A DNA stretch of 30,687 nucleotides from Caulobacter sp. CCH9-E1 (lineage in GTDB: Bacteria; Pseudomonadota; Alphaproteobacteria; Caulobacterales; Caulobacteraceae): assembly GCF_001556515.1 (NCBI RefSeq), contig NZ_LSJA01000186.1, positions 1-30,687 of the forward strand, given 5' to 3'. The notes beneath the pieces are model-generated. The model was not told the origin of the DNA, made no database searches, and saw nothing but the letters and a program-made list of their open reading frames with translations. Position 1 is the stretch's first letter. Each line of letters starts with the position of its first letter. Below are positions 1 to 7,698 of the stretch, piece after piece. A program made the translations under genes and the position numbers.

Positions 1-30
1 GCCGACGACGCTGAGGATCAGGGTGGTCAT
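1..30 (-). CDS. Start of an unidentified gene running off the window
   Basis: An ATG at 28-30 on the minus strand is preceded by a strong ribosome binding site, GGAGGAG, five to six bases upstream. The ten visible residues are MTTLILSVVG, which is hydrophobic and could begin a membrane segment or signal peptide. The gene lies about 40 bp downstream of ispG on the same strand and is probably cotranscribed with it. Nothing more can be said about function because the gene leaves the window at base 1. Confidence 0.6.
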   Translation of the reverse strand, partial: MTTLILSVVG

Positions 31-72
31 CAAGGCTCCTCCCGGGAGACTGGCGGGCTCGGGCGCCCGTTC

Positions 73-1212
73 TTATTCCGCGGCCAGCGCGCCGGCGGCC
101 TTCGCCGCCTGAAGCTCGGCGGCCTTCTTCTCGACCAGCTCGACGATGTGGTCGATCATGCCGTCGTTCGACTGCTTATGGTCGGGCTTGCCGGCCATGT
201 AGACCATGCCCGCGCCCGCGCCGCCGCCGGTGAAGCCGATGTCGGTCATCAGGGCCTCGCCCGGACCGTTGACGACGCAGCCGATGATCGACAGCGACAT
301 CGGCGTGGCGATGTGGGCCAGGCGCTCTTCCAGGGCCTCGACGGTCTTGATGACGTTGAAGCCCTGCCGCGCGCACGAGGGGCAGGCGATGATGTTGACG
401 CCCCGGTGGCGCAGGCCCAGCGACTTGAGGATATCGAAGCCGACCTTGATCTCTTCGACAGGATCCGCCGCCAGCGACACGCGAATTGTGTCGCCGATGC
501 CGGCCCACAGCATCGAGCCGATGCCGATCGAGGATTTCACCGTCCCCGTGCGCGTCGCGCCGGCCTCCGTCACGCCCAGGTGCAGCGGGCAGTCGATGGC
601 CTCGGCCAGCTGGTAGTAGGCCGCGACGGTCAGGAACGGGTCGGACGCCTTCACCGAGATCTTGAATTCGTGGAAGTCGTGGTCCTGCAGGATGCGGGCG
701 TGGTTGAGCGCGCTCTCGACCATCGCCTCGGGGCAGGGCTCGCCGTACTTCTCGAGCAGTTCGCGCTCCAGCGAGCCGGCGTTGACGCCGATCCGCATCG
801 AGCAGCCGTGGTCGCGCGCGGCCTGGATCACGTCGCGGACGCGGTCGGGCGAACCGATATTACCCGGATTGATCCGCAGGCAGGCCGCGCCCGCCTCGGC
901 GGCCTCGATGCCGCGCTTGTAGTGGAAGTGGATGTCGGCCACGAGCGGGACCTTGGCCTCGCGGGCGATGGTCTTGAAGGCGGCGGTGCTCTCGACGTCC
1001 GGGCAGCTGACGCGGACGATGTCGGCGCCGGCCTCCTCCAGCTGGCGGATCTGCTCCAGCGTCGCTTTTGCGTCGCTGGTCAGGGTGTTGGTCATCGACT
1101 GCACCGAGATCGGCGCGTCGCCGCCCACCTCGACGGCGCCCACGCGGATCTTGCGCGAGGGGCGACGCGTGATCTGGCGCCAGGGACGGACGGACGTGTG
1201 GTCTGCGGACAT
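73..1212 (-). CDS. ispG: 4-hydroxy-3-methylbut-2-en-1-yl diphosphate synthase (IspG/GcpE)
   Basis: IspG carries out the penultimate step of the MEP isoprenoid pathway in the cytosol, reducing the cyclic diphosphate MEcPP to HMBPP with a [4Fe-4S] cluster. At 379 residues it has the usual length of the short bacterial form. The N-terminal TIM-barrel part opens with [15 protein letters not shown]. The cluster ligands are visible: C277 and C280 in [10 protein letters not shown]312 in GCVVNGPGE, and E319, which correspond to the three cysteines and glutamate of the E. coli enzyme. The upstream neighbour on the same strand is a rodZ-like gene, the same pairing as in E. coli. The gap to it (1213-1395) is almost filled by a palindromic repeat. 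No strong ribosome binding site precedes the ATG at 1212, so this start is the likely one but is not proven. Confidence 0.97.
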   Translation of the reverse strand: MSADHTSVRPWRQITRRPSRKIRVGAVEVGGDAPISVQSMTNTLTSDAKATLEQIRQLEEAGADIVRVSCPDVESTAAFKTIAREAKVPLVADIHFHYKRGIEAAEAGAACLRINPGNIGSPDRVRDVIQAARDHGCSMRIGVNAGSLERELLEKYGEPCPEAMVESALNHARILQDHDFHEFKISVKASDPFLTVAAYYQLAEAIDCPLHLGVTEAGATRTGTVKSSIGIGSMLWAGIGDTIRVSLAADPVEEIKVGFDILKSLGLRHRGVNIIACPSCARQGFNVIKTVEALEERLAHIATPMSLSIIGCVVNGPGEALMTDIGFTGGGAGAGMVYMAGKPDHKQSNDGMIDHIVELVEKKAAELQAAKAAGALAAE

Positions 1213-1260
1213 GGCGGTAATTTAGAGGGTGTTGAGGGCGGATAGAAGGGGTTTACCCGC

Positions 1261-1393
1261 CCCCTTCTCCCCTTGCGGGAGAAGGTGTCGCCGTCAGGCG
1301 ACGGATGAGGGGTCGCGAAGGCGTTGACGGACGGGCTGTTCAACCCCTCATCCGTCCGCTTCGCGGCCACCTTCTCCCGCAAGGGGAGAAGGG
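1261..1393. repeat. Palindromic intergenic repeat, family A, copy 1
   Basis: The outer arms read CCTTCTCCCCTTGCGGGAG on the left and its inverse CTCCCGCAAGGGGAGAAGG on the right. Inside them lie GGATGAGGGGT and the matching ACCCCTCATCC-type arm, so the whole unit can fold into one long stem with short side hairpins. It fills the gap between the rodZ-like stop and ispG, ending 2-3 bases from the rodZ-like stop codon. Three other copies occur at 6793-6921, 18155-18280 and 30555-30684. Confidence 0.9.
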
Positions 1394-1395
1394 AA

Positions 1396-2481
1396 CTATT
1401 GCGGAGGCGTCGCCGCCGGGGCCTGTGCGACGGCCGGAGCCGCCGGCGCGACCTTCGGCGCGGGAACCAGCTTGCCGAGCGCCGTCGAGGCCGACGGCAG
1501 GCGGCTGACCAGGGCGCCGCCGTAATAGACCTCGAACACCATCGGGTCGGAGACGTCGGCGACCAGGCCCGGCGTGCGGGGCGCGCGATAGGCGTCGCCG
1601 GCCGCCAGGGCGCGAGCGAAATGGACCTGGCCGTCCCCGCCGCGCACCACCAGGGTCGCGGCCTTGCGAGCCTGCAGCACGACGCCGGAGCCTTCGCCCG
1701 GCGCGGCGCCGAGCATCGCGCCCTTGGGTTTGAACGGCGCGCCGACCTGGATCCGGTGGGCGGGATCGACGACGCCCGCGCGGGCGGCGGCTTCCTCGCG
1801 CGCCTTGGCGGCGGCCTTGGCCGCGTCCACCGACCCGCCGTTGGCGGCGGCGTCGTCGAGGCCGGGGGTCTTGTAGGGCTCGGGCGTGGTCGACTCGACC
1901 GGCGCCGGCAGCGGCGCGCCGAGGGCGACCTGGCTGTTGTTGGCGTGGGCCTGGACCTGGGTCGAGGCGGCCGGCGGGGCGATCTGCGGCGGCGGGGCGT
2001 CCTTGGCGATGGCGCGCTGGGCGACGTTCCACAGCAGGATCGCGCCGACCACCAGCACGCCGCCGGCGAAGATCAGGGCCAGGCGCGGATCACGCTCGCG
2101 GCGCACGCCGACGGGCTCGCGCAGCTCGGCGCTCTCGTCCGGCGCGTCAGCCTTGAAGCGGGCCACGGCGGCGTCGACATCCATGCCCAGCAGGGCGGCG
2201 TAGGCGCGGACATAGCCGATCGTGAAGGGGCGCGAGGGCAGCGCCTCCAGGCGCATGGCCTCCAGCGCCTCGACATAGCTTTGACGAATGCGGGTAGCCT
2301 CGGCGACCTGTTGCAGACTGAGACCGCGCGCCTCGCGGGCGGCCTTCAGGGCGGCGCCGATGTCGGCGGGTTGGTCCTGGACGGGCTGTTCCCCAACGAG
2401 GTCGGCGACCGCGAACGGCGCTGGGTTCGCCTCGACCTCGTCGAGATGCAAACGCTCCACGTTCCCCATATCTCGCGGCAT
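1396..2481 (-). CDS. rodZ: RodZ-like membrane protein with cytoplasmic helix-turn-helix domain
   Basis: This 361-residue protein has the RodZ layout. An N-terminal Cro/HTH_25-type helix-turn-helix spans about 40-105 and contains IGAALKAAREARGLSLQQVA and the typical PSRPFTIGYVRAYA stretch. A basic segment around 125-133 leads into one transmembrane helix at about 133-153. A Pro/Ala-rich linker follows, and then a periplasmic domain like DUF4115 at about 275-345. In other bacteria RodZ anchors MreB to the inner membrane and helps set rod shape, and its HTH contacts MreB rather than DNA. The neighbour ispG supports the call because rodZ-ispG are adjacent in E. coli. A second ATG lies four codons downstream of the one chosen. 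A generic membrane-tethered HTH regulator remains possible. Confidence 0.75.
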   Translation of the reverse strand: MPRDMGNVERLHLDEVEANPAPFAVADLVGEQPVQDQPADIGAALKAAREARGLSLQQVAEATRIRQSYVEALEAMRLEALPSRPFTIGYVRAYAALLGMDVDAAVARFKADAPDESAELREPVGVRRERDPRLALIFAGGVLVVGAILLWNVAQRAIAKDAPPPQIAPPAASTQVQAHANNSQVALGAPLPAPVESTTPEPYKTPGLDDAAANGGSVDAAKAAAKAREEAAARAGVVDPAHRIQVGAPFKPKGAMLGAAPGEGSGVVLQARKAATLVVRGGDGQVHFARALAAGDAYRAPRTPGLVADVSDPMVFEVYYGGALVSRLPSASTALGKLVPAPKVAPAAPAVAQAPAATPPQ

Positions 2482-2666
2482 ACTGACTAAGCGCCCCCGG
2501 AAACCGCTTGGAACTCAAACCGCCTGGTGCAGATCGCTGGCGAAGCTTTTACGCTTCCCCGACTCCATTATGCACGAAATTCTTAACGAGTGTTTGTGGG
2601 TAGCAAACTAAGTATCAGGATTCAATGTACTTACCGGTCGCGCTTGCCTAACCGGATAACAGCGTT
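2482..2666. promoter_or_regulatory. AT-rich intergenic region upstream of the rodZ-like gene with two GANTC sites
   Basis: The stretch from about 2565 to 2635 is clearly more AT-rich than its surroundings and lies upstream of the rodZ-like gene and downstream of ptsP. It carries two GANTC sequences, GACTC at 2561-2565 and GATTC at 2619-2623. GANTC is the methylation site of CcrM in Caulobacter, and such sites in promoters can tie transcription to chromosome replication. A short inverted repeat GTTTG/CAAAC is present near 2592-2608. I see no clear -35/-10 pair and no strong terminator for ptsP. A promoter for the rodZ-like gene here is inferred. Confidence 0.4.
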
Positions 2667-4931
2667 CTACACCGCCACGTAAAGCTTGCGCGCCAGCGTC
2701 TCGATCTCGCCGCGCAGCGATCCGCCCGAGCCTTTCAGCAGCGCCTCGACGTTCCGGCGAGCCGCCTCGCGGTCCAGCGACAGCACCATCTGCTTGACCG
2801 GCCCAATGCCGGCCGGCGGCATCGAAAGACGATCAAAACCCAGCGCCACAAGGGCGAAAGCCTCCAACGGACGCCCCGCCATCTCGCCGCAGACCGACAC
2901 CTGGGTGCCCGTGTCGGCGCACGCCTGCTGGATCGTCTTCAGCGCTCGCAGGGCCGCCGGGGACAGCGGATCGTAGCGGTCCGACACCTTCGGATTGCCC
3001 CGATCGGCGGCGAACAGATACTGCATCAGGTCGTTGGTGCCGACCGAAACGAAGTCGGTCATCGGCAACAGTGCGTCGAGATGCCACAGCAGCGACGGGG
3101 CCTCGATCATCGCCCCGACGTCCAGGCGCGATGGCGCGGGCCGGCCACGCTTCAGGGCCCAGGCGACTTCCTGATCGACGAACGAGCGCGCGGCGCGGAA
3201 CTCGTCGACATTGGCCACCAGCGGGAACATCACCCGCAGCGGCCGGCCGTTGGCGGCCTTGATCAGGGCGCGGATCTGCATGCGCAGCAGGGCCGGCCGG
3301 TCCAGGCCCATGCGCACCGCGCGCCAGCCCAGGGCCGGATTGTCCTCGCGCTCCAGCTCCATGTACGGCAGCAGCTTGTCGCCGCCCAGGTCGAGCGTGC
3401 GGAAGGTCACCGGCATGCCGTCGGCCGCATCCAGCACCTTCTCGTAGAGACTGGTCTGAGCTTCCAGGCGCGGCAGCTCCTCGGCCACCATGAACTGGAA
3501 CTCGGTGCGGAACAGGCCGATGCCCTCGGCGCCCGTCTCGGCCAGGATGTCGAGATCGACGGCGAGCCCTGCGTTCATCAGCAGGGTGACCTTGGAGCCG
3601 TCCTTGGTGATGGGCGGCGTGTCGCGGAGGCGGGCGAACTCGGCCTTGCGCTGGGCGCGGACTTCCATCCGGACCTTCAGCGCCTTGACCACGTCCAGAC
3701 GCGGGCGGAGCCAGGCTTCCTGGGTCTCGGCGTCGACGACCACGGGGTCGCCCTCGCTGACCCGGTCGCGCAGCCCGGCCAGGCGCCCGACGCACGGGAT
3801 GTCCAGGGCCCGGGCGACAATGCCGGCGTGGCTGGCGGCGCTGCCCTCCTCCAGCAGGATGCCCTTCAGCTTGGTGCGGTCGTACTCCAGGAGGTCGGCG
3901 GGACCGAGGTTCCGGGCGATCAGGATGGCGTCGTCGGGCAGGACCCGCACGTGGTGCACGTCGCCCGACAGATGGCGCAGCAGCCGGTCGTTCAGATCTT
4001 CCAGGTCGTGCAGCCGCTCGCGCAGATAGGGGTCGCGGGCCTGGCCCAGGCGCGCGCGGTGCTCGGAACGGACGCGCTCGACGGCGGCCTCGGCGGTCAG
4101 GCCCGAACGCACGGCCTCCTCCAGGCTGCGGTTCCAGCCCCGGTCGTGGGCGAACAGGCGATAGGTCTCCAGCACCTCGTACGAGGCGCCGACCAGGCCG
4201 TGCTGGCCCTCCAGCATCTCGTCGATCTGGGTCTGCAGGGCCTCGATCGCGTATTTGAGCCGGGCCTCCTCGGCCAGGGCGTCGTCGGACAGCAGCTGCT
4301 CGGGCGCGACCGGCTGCTCGTGCAGCACCGCCACGCCGTACGCCAGGCCTTCGGCGAACCGCGCGCCCTTCAGCCGCTCGGGCCTGTGCGGCGCCAGCTC
4401 GACGTCCTTCAGCTCGTCGGCGCCCAAGAGCTCGCTGGAGCTGACCATCTCGGCCAGCACCATGGCGATGATCTGCAAGTCCTCGACCTCTTCCTCGTCA
4501 TAGACCCGCTCGGTGCGGTTCTGGACGACCAGCACGCCGATCGCGCGGCCGCCGCGCAGCAGCGGCACGGCCAGGAAGGCGTGATAGGGGTCTTCGCCCG
4601 TTTCTGGACGGTACGAGAAGGCCGGGTGGCTGGCGGCGTCGGACAGGTTCAGCGGCCGGCCCAGGCGCATGGTCTCGCCGACCAGGCCCTCGCCCGGCTT
4701 CAGGCGGGTGACGTGGACGGCCTCGCGGGCCAGGCCCTCGGTGGCGAACAGTTCGAGGTCGCCCGAGGCGCGGCGCAGATAGATCGAGCAGACTTCCGCC
4801 ACCATCGAGATGGCGATGGTGCGCACCACCATGTCGAGCTTGGCCTGGGCGGGGCCGCCCCCGGCCATGGCCTCGCGAATCTGCCGAAGCAGGCTTCGTG
4901 GTCCTCGAACGGCGATGCCGGATGCCGCCAT
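2667..4931 (-). CDS. ptsP: Phosphoenolpyruvate-protein phosphotransferase PtsP (enzyme I-Ntr)
   Basis: PtsP starts the nitrogen-related phosphotransfer chain by taking phosphate from PEP and passing it to NPr, then EIIA-Ntr, in the cytosol. At 754 residues it has the full EI-Ntr layout. A GAF sensor domain covers about 20-165. The PEP-utilising N-terminal and swivelling domains cover about 180-410, with the phosphorylated histidine H368 in EGSAASHAGIVARALDIPCV. The PEP-binding TIM barrel covers about 420-735, with the catalytic C681 in VCGEMAGRP. In Caulobacter this branch is known to link glutamine starvation to (p)ppGpp; whether that applies here is inference. In many alphaproteobacteria ptsP directly follows lysC, whereas here about 4.8 kb of other genes separates them. 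The start at 4931 has AAGG close upstream and the protein length fits. Confidence 0.95.
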   Translation of the reverse strand: MAASGIAVRGPRSLLRQIREAMAGGGPAQAKLDMVVRTIAISMVAEVCSIYLRRASGDLELFATEGLAREAVHVTRLKPGEGLVGETMRLGRPLNLSDAASHPAFSYRPETGEDPYHAFLAVPLLRGGRAIGVLVVQNRTERVYDEEEVEDLQIIAMVLAEMVSSSELLGADELKDVELAPHRPERLKGARFAEGLAYGVAVLHEQPVAPEQLLSDDALAEEARLKYAIEALQTQIDEMLEGQHGLVGASYEVLETYRLFAHDRGWNRSLEEAVRSGLTAEAAVERVRSEHRARLGQARDPYLRERLHDLEDLNDRLLRHLSGDVHHVRVLPDDAILIARNLGPADLLEYDRTKLKGILLEEGSAASHAGIVARALDIPCVGRLAGLRDRVSEGDPVVVDAETQEAWLRPRLDVVKALKVRMEVRAQRKAEFARLRDTPPITKDGSKVTLLMNAGLAVDLDILAETGAEGIGLFRTEFQFMVAEELPRLEAQTSLYEKVLDAADGMPVTFRTLDLGGDKLLPYMELEREDNPALGWRAVRMGLDRPALLRMQIRALIKAANGRPLRVMFPLVANVDEFRAARSFVDQEVAWALKRGRPAPSRLDVGAMIEAPSLLWHLDALLPMTDFVSVGTNDLMQYLFAADRGNPKVSDRYDPLSPAALRALKTIQQACADTGTQVSVCGEMAGRPLEAFALVALGFDRLSMPPAGIGPVKQMVLSLDREAARRNVEALLKGSGGSLRGEIETLARKLYVAV

Positions 4932-5007
4932 GAGCCTTAAGCGCGCTCCCTAACCCTGGAGCGGCGGCCCCTTGCCCGGGCCCGAACCACTCCGTCCTCC
5001 AGAGGGG

Positions 5008-5015
5008 GCTATAGC
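5008..5015 (-). promoter_or_regulatory. Candidate -10 element of a ptsP promoter
   Basis: Read on the minus strand, GCTATAGC resembles the Caulobacter housekeeping -10 region (GCTANAWC, one mismatch). Ten bases further upstream is TCGCGGC, a weak match to the TTGACGS -35 region. It lies about 77 bp upstream of the ptsP start, in an otherwise gene-free stretch (4932-5076). The element is itself a palindrome, so direction rests only on the gene it precedes. Confidence 0.3.
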
Positions 5016-5076
5016 AGATTTCGTCGCCGCGATACCCGCCGCGCGCAACGGAACGACGTTTAGGTGCGGCGGCACG

Positions 5077-5106
5077 AAAAAGCGCCGCCTCCGAAGGAGA
5101 CGGCGC
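5077..5106 (-). terminator. Intrinsic terminator of the glycine-zipper gene at 5159
   Basis: Transcribed from the minus strand, an 11-bp stem GCGCCGTCTCC / GGAGGCGGCGC with one U-G wobble closes a three-base loop and is followed by five uridines (5077-5081). It lies about 50 bp past the stop codon of the gene at 5159-5554, and is the clearest rho-independent terminator in the window. Confidence 0.85.
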
Positions 5107-5158
5107 AGTTTGCTCGCGGGAGGAGGGATCGGGACTCCGGCGAGGAAGGCGCCACGCC

Positions 5159-5554
5159 TCAGCGGCGATAGCCGTAGGCGTAACGGTTGTCGTAGCGGTC
5201 GTAGGACCGATCGTTGCGACGGTCGTAGCGGTCGTAGGCGTAACGGTCGTTGCGATAGCCAGTGTTGTAATAGCGGCTCTCGTAACGCGGAGCCGCGCGA
5301 TAGCCGTGGCTGTAGCGACGGTCGTTCCGGTCCTTGGCTGTGGTGGCGCCCAGGGCCGCGCCGGCGACCGCGCCGATGGCGACCGCTTCGCCCCTGCCGT
5401 CGCCCAGGGCCGCGCCGGCGACGCCGCCGATCACCGCGCCCAGGATGGCGCGCTCGGTCTTTTCGCCGGCGAAGGCGGCGGTGGCGGGAGCGACCAGGGC
5501 GCCGGCGATCGTGACAGCGATGGCGGTCTTGGTGAACTTGCCGAGGGTGGTCAT
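5159..5554 (-). CDS. Exported glycine-zipper protein with Tyr/Arg-rich tail
   Basis: This 131-residue protein begins with a signal peptide (about 1-29, ending ATAAFA). A glycine-zipper hairpin follows at about 36-72, with ILGAVIGGVAGAALGDG and AIGAVAGAALGATTA as the two arms. From about residue 78 the tail consists of Tyr, Arg, Asp and Asn in repeats such as YDRYDRRND, and the DNA there repeats the block GTCGTAGCGGTCGTAGG. Glycine zippers usually pack against or insert into membranes, as in 2TM-domain proteins of the cell envelope; the role here is unknown. GGAGA lies eight bases before the ATG, and a strong terminator follows at 5077-5106, so it is probably a single-gene transcript. Unlike the two glycine-zipper proteins at 12638 and 13760, it has no cysteines flanking the zipper. 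Confidence 0.85.
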   Translation of the reverse strand: MTTLGKFTKTAIAVTIAGALVAPATAAFAGEKTERAILGAVIGGVAGAALGDGRGEAVAIGAVAGAALGATTAKDRNDRRYSHGYRAAPRYESRYYNTGYRNDRYAYDRYDRRNDRSYDRYDNRYAYGYRR

Positions 5555-5658
5555 GGCGGGTCTCCTATCTCTGTTGATAGCTGTTCTAGACCCCCGCGTC
5601 TGAACCGGGTCGGGACCGGTCGTTCAGGTTGGGTTTAGGTTCAAGCGTCCCCAAACCC

Positions 5659-5769
5659 GTGTCATCCCGGCCGTAGCGGAGCGGAGAGCCGGGCCCCAGG
5701 GGCGGCTCGCACTGAGCTCCTGCACCCCCTGGGTCCCGGATAGCCTCTGCGAGGCTTCCGGGATGACAC
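5659..5769. repeat. Palindromic intergenic repeat, family B, copy 1
   Basis: The ends are GTGTCATCCCGG and CCGGGATGACAC, with paired inner segments GGGCCCCAGGGG and CCCCCTGGGTCCCGG. It fills most of the gap between the exporter gene stop (5776) and the start of the glycine-zipper gene (5554). Related copies are at 12371-12484 and 14735-14838, the last two in the opposite orientation. Confidence 0.88.
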
Positions 5770-5775
5770 CCAAAT

Positions 5776-6723
5776 TTAGGCCTGGGCCAATGCCTGCCCG
5801 TCCGGCGCATGCCGCCGCGCCGACCACAGCACGCCCGCCAGCATTAGCACGATGGCGAGGCTCTCCAGCAGGCGCGGCCAGCGGCCTTCGTGCAGGAAGC
5901 CGTAGAGCAGGGCGAAGACCGTCTCGAACACGATCAGCTGGCCCGACAGCGACAGCGGCAGCAGGCGGCTGGCGGCGTTCCACAGGCCGTTGCCGATCAC
6001 CGAGGCGCCGATCGCGACGGCGAAGCTCACGCCCCAGAACAGGCCCCAGGCGTCGGCCGCGTGCGCCTTGCCGCCCAGCGCGAAAGCCGGGACCACGATG
6101 ACCAGCGAGAGCAGCCCCGTGGCGACGCCCGTCAGCAGCGACCACTCGTGGCTGTTGAACTTCGGCGTTGCGGCCAGGCGGCGAGCGTTCCACACGGCGT
6201 AGGCGGTCCAGACCGCCAGGGCCAGCAGCGCGCCGGCCAGGCCGACCAGCGTCCGCCCCGCCCCGGCGCGCCCGGCGGCGGCGAAGGCGTCCAGGTTGAT
6301 GCAGACTCCGCCGGCGACGATCAGAGCCAGCGGCGCGATCAGCCGCCGCAGCGGCGTCCCCTCCCCCGCTTTCGCCCCGACGAGGGTGATGGTCACGGGC
6401 AGCAGACCGATGACCAGCGAGGCCAGGGCCACGCCCGCGCTCTGCACGGCGACGGCCAGGCCGACATAGTAGATCAGGTTGCCCAGCAGGCTCAGCAGCA
6501 GGAGGTCGCGCCAGTCGCGGCGATCCATCCGCGCCAGGACGCTCCTGTAGCTGGGGACCAGCAGCACGGCCGCCGCCAGGCCATAGGCCAGATATCGCCC
6601 CGCCGTGGCCTGCAGCGGCGTGAACTCGGCCAAGAGCTTGGGCGCCAGGAACACCCCGCCCCAGAACGCCCCGGCGATCACGCCGCAGGCCAGGCCGAGC
6701 AGGAGGTTGCGGGAGGGGATCAT
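5776..6723 (-). CDS. EamA/DMT-family transporter
   Basis: This 315-residue inner-membrane protein is hydrophobic throughout and has the ten-helix pattern of the drug/metabolite transporter superfamily, built from two EamA halves (about 8-140 and 165-300). Typical features are GVIAGAFWGGVFLAPKLL in helix 1, TAGRYLAYGLAA in helix 2 and NLIYYVGLAVAVQSAGVALASLV in helices 3-4. Family members export metabolites such as amino acids or their analogues; the substrate cannot be told from the sequence. An AraC-type regulator gene lies directly upstream on the same strand, separated by a family A repeat, and may control it. No ribosome binding site stands out before the ATG at 6723. Confidence 0.85.
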   Translation of the reverse strand: MIPSRNLLLGLACGVIAGAFWGGVFLAPKLLAEFTPLQATAGRYLAYGLAAAVLLVPSYRSVLARMDRRDWRDLLLLSLLGNLIYYVGLAVAVQSAGVALASLVIGLLPVTITLVGAKAGEGTPLRRLIAPLALIVAGGVCINLDAFAAAGRAGAGRTLVGLAGALLALAVWTAYAVWNARRLAATPKFNSHEWSLLTGVATGLLSLVIVVPAFALGGKAHAADAWGLFWGVSFAVAIGASVIGNGLWNAASRLLPLSLSGQLIVFETVFALLYGFLHEGRWPRLLESLAIVLMLAGVLWSARRHAPDGQALAQA

Positions 6724-6792
6724 GGGCGCGGACGTAGCAGGTTGGGCGAACGACGGCTTGGCGAAAGCTCCCGGAGGTTTGGCGATTTGTCT

Positions 6793-6921
6793 CCCTCTCC
6801 CCTTGCGGGAGAGGGTGGCCGCCTTCGGCGGCCGGGTGAGGGGTCGCGCTCCGTTATCCGGACGCGTCCTTCAACCCCTCATCCGGCGCTGCGCGCCACC
6901 TTCTCCCGCAAGGGGAGAAGG
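6793..6921. repeat. Palindromic intergenic repeat, family A, copy 2
   Basis: The outer arms are CCCTCTCCCCTTGCGGGAG and CTCCCGCAAGGGGAGAAGG. Inner arms contain GGTGAGGGGT and AACCCCTCATCCG, and a small GCCGCCTTCGGCGGC hairpin sits in the left half. It lies between the AraC-type regulator, ending 3 bp from its stop codon at 6925, and the exporter gene. Confidence 0.9.
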
Positions 6922-6924
6922 ATG

Positions 6925-7656
6925 CTACCGACCCTTCCGCCACGCTCCGGGCGTGACGCCCAACGCCGCCTTCATGCGCTTGGTCAGGCCGCTCTGATCG
7001 CCGTGCCCGGTGCGCGCGGCGATCTCGGCGATCGAGAGCGTGGTGTCGGAGAGCAGGCGCTGGGCGGCCCTTAGGCGCGCGTTCGACAGGACCGCGTGCG
7101 GCGTCGTTCCGTAGGCGTCGGCGAAGCGCGCGTGGAAGCGGCTCTGACTCATGCCGGCCTCAGCGGCGAGGTCGCGGACTGTGAGGGGCTGGTCGAAGCG
7201 CGCCTCGATCATCGCCACGGCGCGCGCCAGGCGCGGATCGACCGCGAGGGGCGCGGCCGCGAGCCCACGCAGCAGCAGCGGCGTCCACAGGCCGGCGACG
7301 GCCGTGTCGATCGCGCCGGGCGCCTCTCCCGAGAGGAAGTCGAGCAATCCCCGCACCGCGCCCGTGACCGGCGCGAAGGGCCTCTCCCGCAGGCGCTCGA
7401 AAGGCTTCATCAGGTCGCCGCCGATATCGGCCACGACGAACAGGTTCTCGCCCGAGGCGGCGAAGGCGTGGCGCGCGCCAGGCGGGACGACCGCGGCGCG
7501 GCCCGGATCGACCCGGCCGCCCTTGCCGTCGATCTCCATCTCCAGCACGCCCCGGCGCGGCAGCACGATCTGGTCGAAGGCGTGGGCGTGCGGCGGCGCG
7601 TCCTCGCCATAGCGGCGGAACGACAGCTCGGCGGGCGCGGTCAGGGCGTGAGCCAT
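6925..7656 (-). CDS. AraC-family transcriptional regulator
   Basis: This 243-residue DNA-binding protein has an N-terminal cupin-like sensing domain (about 10-85, with HAHAFDQIVLPRRGVLEMEI and the PPGARHAF turn). The C-terminal AraC/XylS domain spans about 145-242 and has two helix-turn-helix units: LTVRDLAAEAGMSQSRFHARF and LSIAEIAARTGHGDQSGLTKR, followed by the conserved GVTPGAWRK end. AraC regulators of this layout often sit beside the exporter or enzyme they control, here the EamA transporter downstream. The usual Phe of the GFxDQSxFxRxFK signature is replaced (GHGDQSGLTKRMK), a variant seen in many family members. The start has no ribosome binding site, and a -10-like TATAGT lies six bases before the ATG, which suggests a leaderless message. 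Confidence 0.9.
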   Translation of the reverse strand: MAHALTAPAELSFRRYGEDAPPHAHAFDQIVLPRRGVLEMEIDGKGGRVDPGRAAVVPPGARHAFAASGENLFVVADIGGDLMKPFERLRERPFAPVTGAVRGLLDFLSGEAPGAIDTAVAGLWTPLLLRGLAAAPLAVDPRLARAVAMIEARFDQPLTVRDLAAEAGMSQSRFHARFADAYGTTPHAVLSNARLRAAQRLLSDTTLSIAEIAARTGHGDQSGLTKRMKAALGVTPGAWRKGR

Positions 7657-7662
7657 GCCGCG

Positions 7663-7691
7663 ACTATAGAGGGATCGACCGTCGACCGGAA
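7663..7691 (-). promoter_or_regulatory. Candidate leaderless promoter of the AraC-type gene
   Basis: On the minus strand TTCCGG, a 17-base spacer and TATAGT precede the ATG at 7656, with six bases between TATAGT and the ATG. Transcription would then start at or next to the start codon. The -10 match is good and the -35 match is only partial (three of six to TTGACG). Confidence 0.35.
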
Positions 7692-7698
7692 CGCGGGC

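Noticed and set aside
148..1245. Long plus-strand open frame opposite ispG
   Set aside because: It is antisense to a complete, recognisable enzyme, and its composition (Arg, Ala, Gly, Asp, His) is what reversed GC-rich codons give. The same applies to 3081-4940 opposite ptsP and 26186-28105 opposite the GH115 gene.
1261..1393. Palindromic repeats as CRISPR arrays
   Set aside because: They are dispersed single units with inverted symmetry and no regular spacers, and no cas genes are present.
4972..5514. Arg-rich plus-strand frame opposite the glycine-zipper gene
   Set aside because: It runs through the terminator and the antisense of a signal-peptide gene, and its Arg/Gly runs come from the repeated codons of the minus-strand gene.
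5600..5627. Imperfect dyad CTGAAC/GTTCAG upstream of the glycine-zipper gene at 5159 as a stress promoter
   Set aside because: The spacing (15) and the sequence do not fit GGAAC-N16/17-CGTT on the correct strand. It may be an operator, but evidence is too thin.
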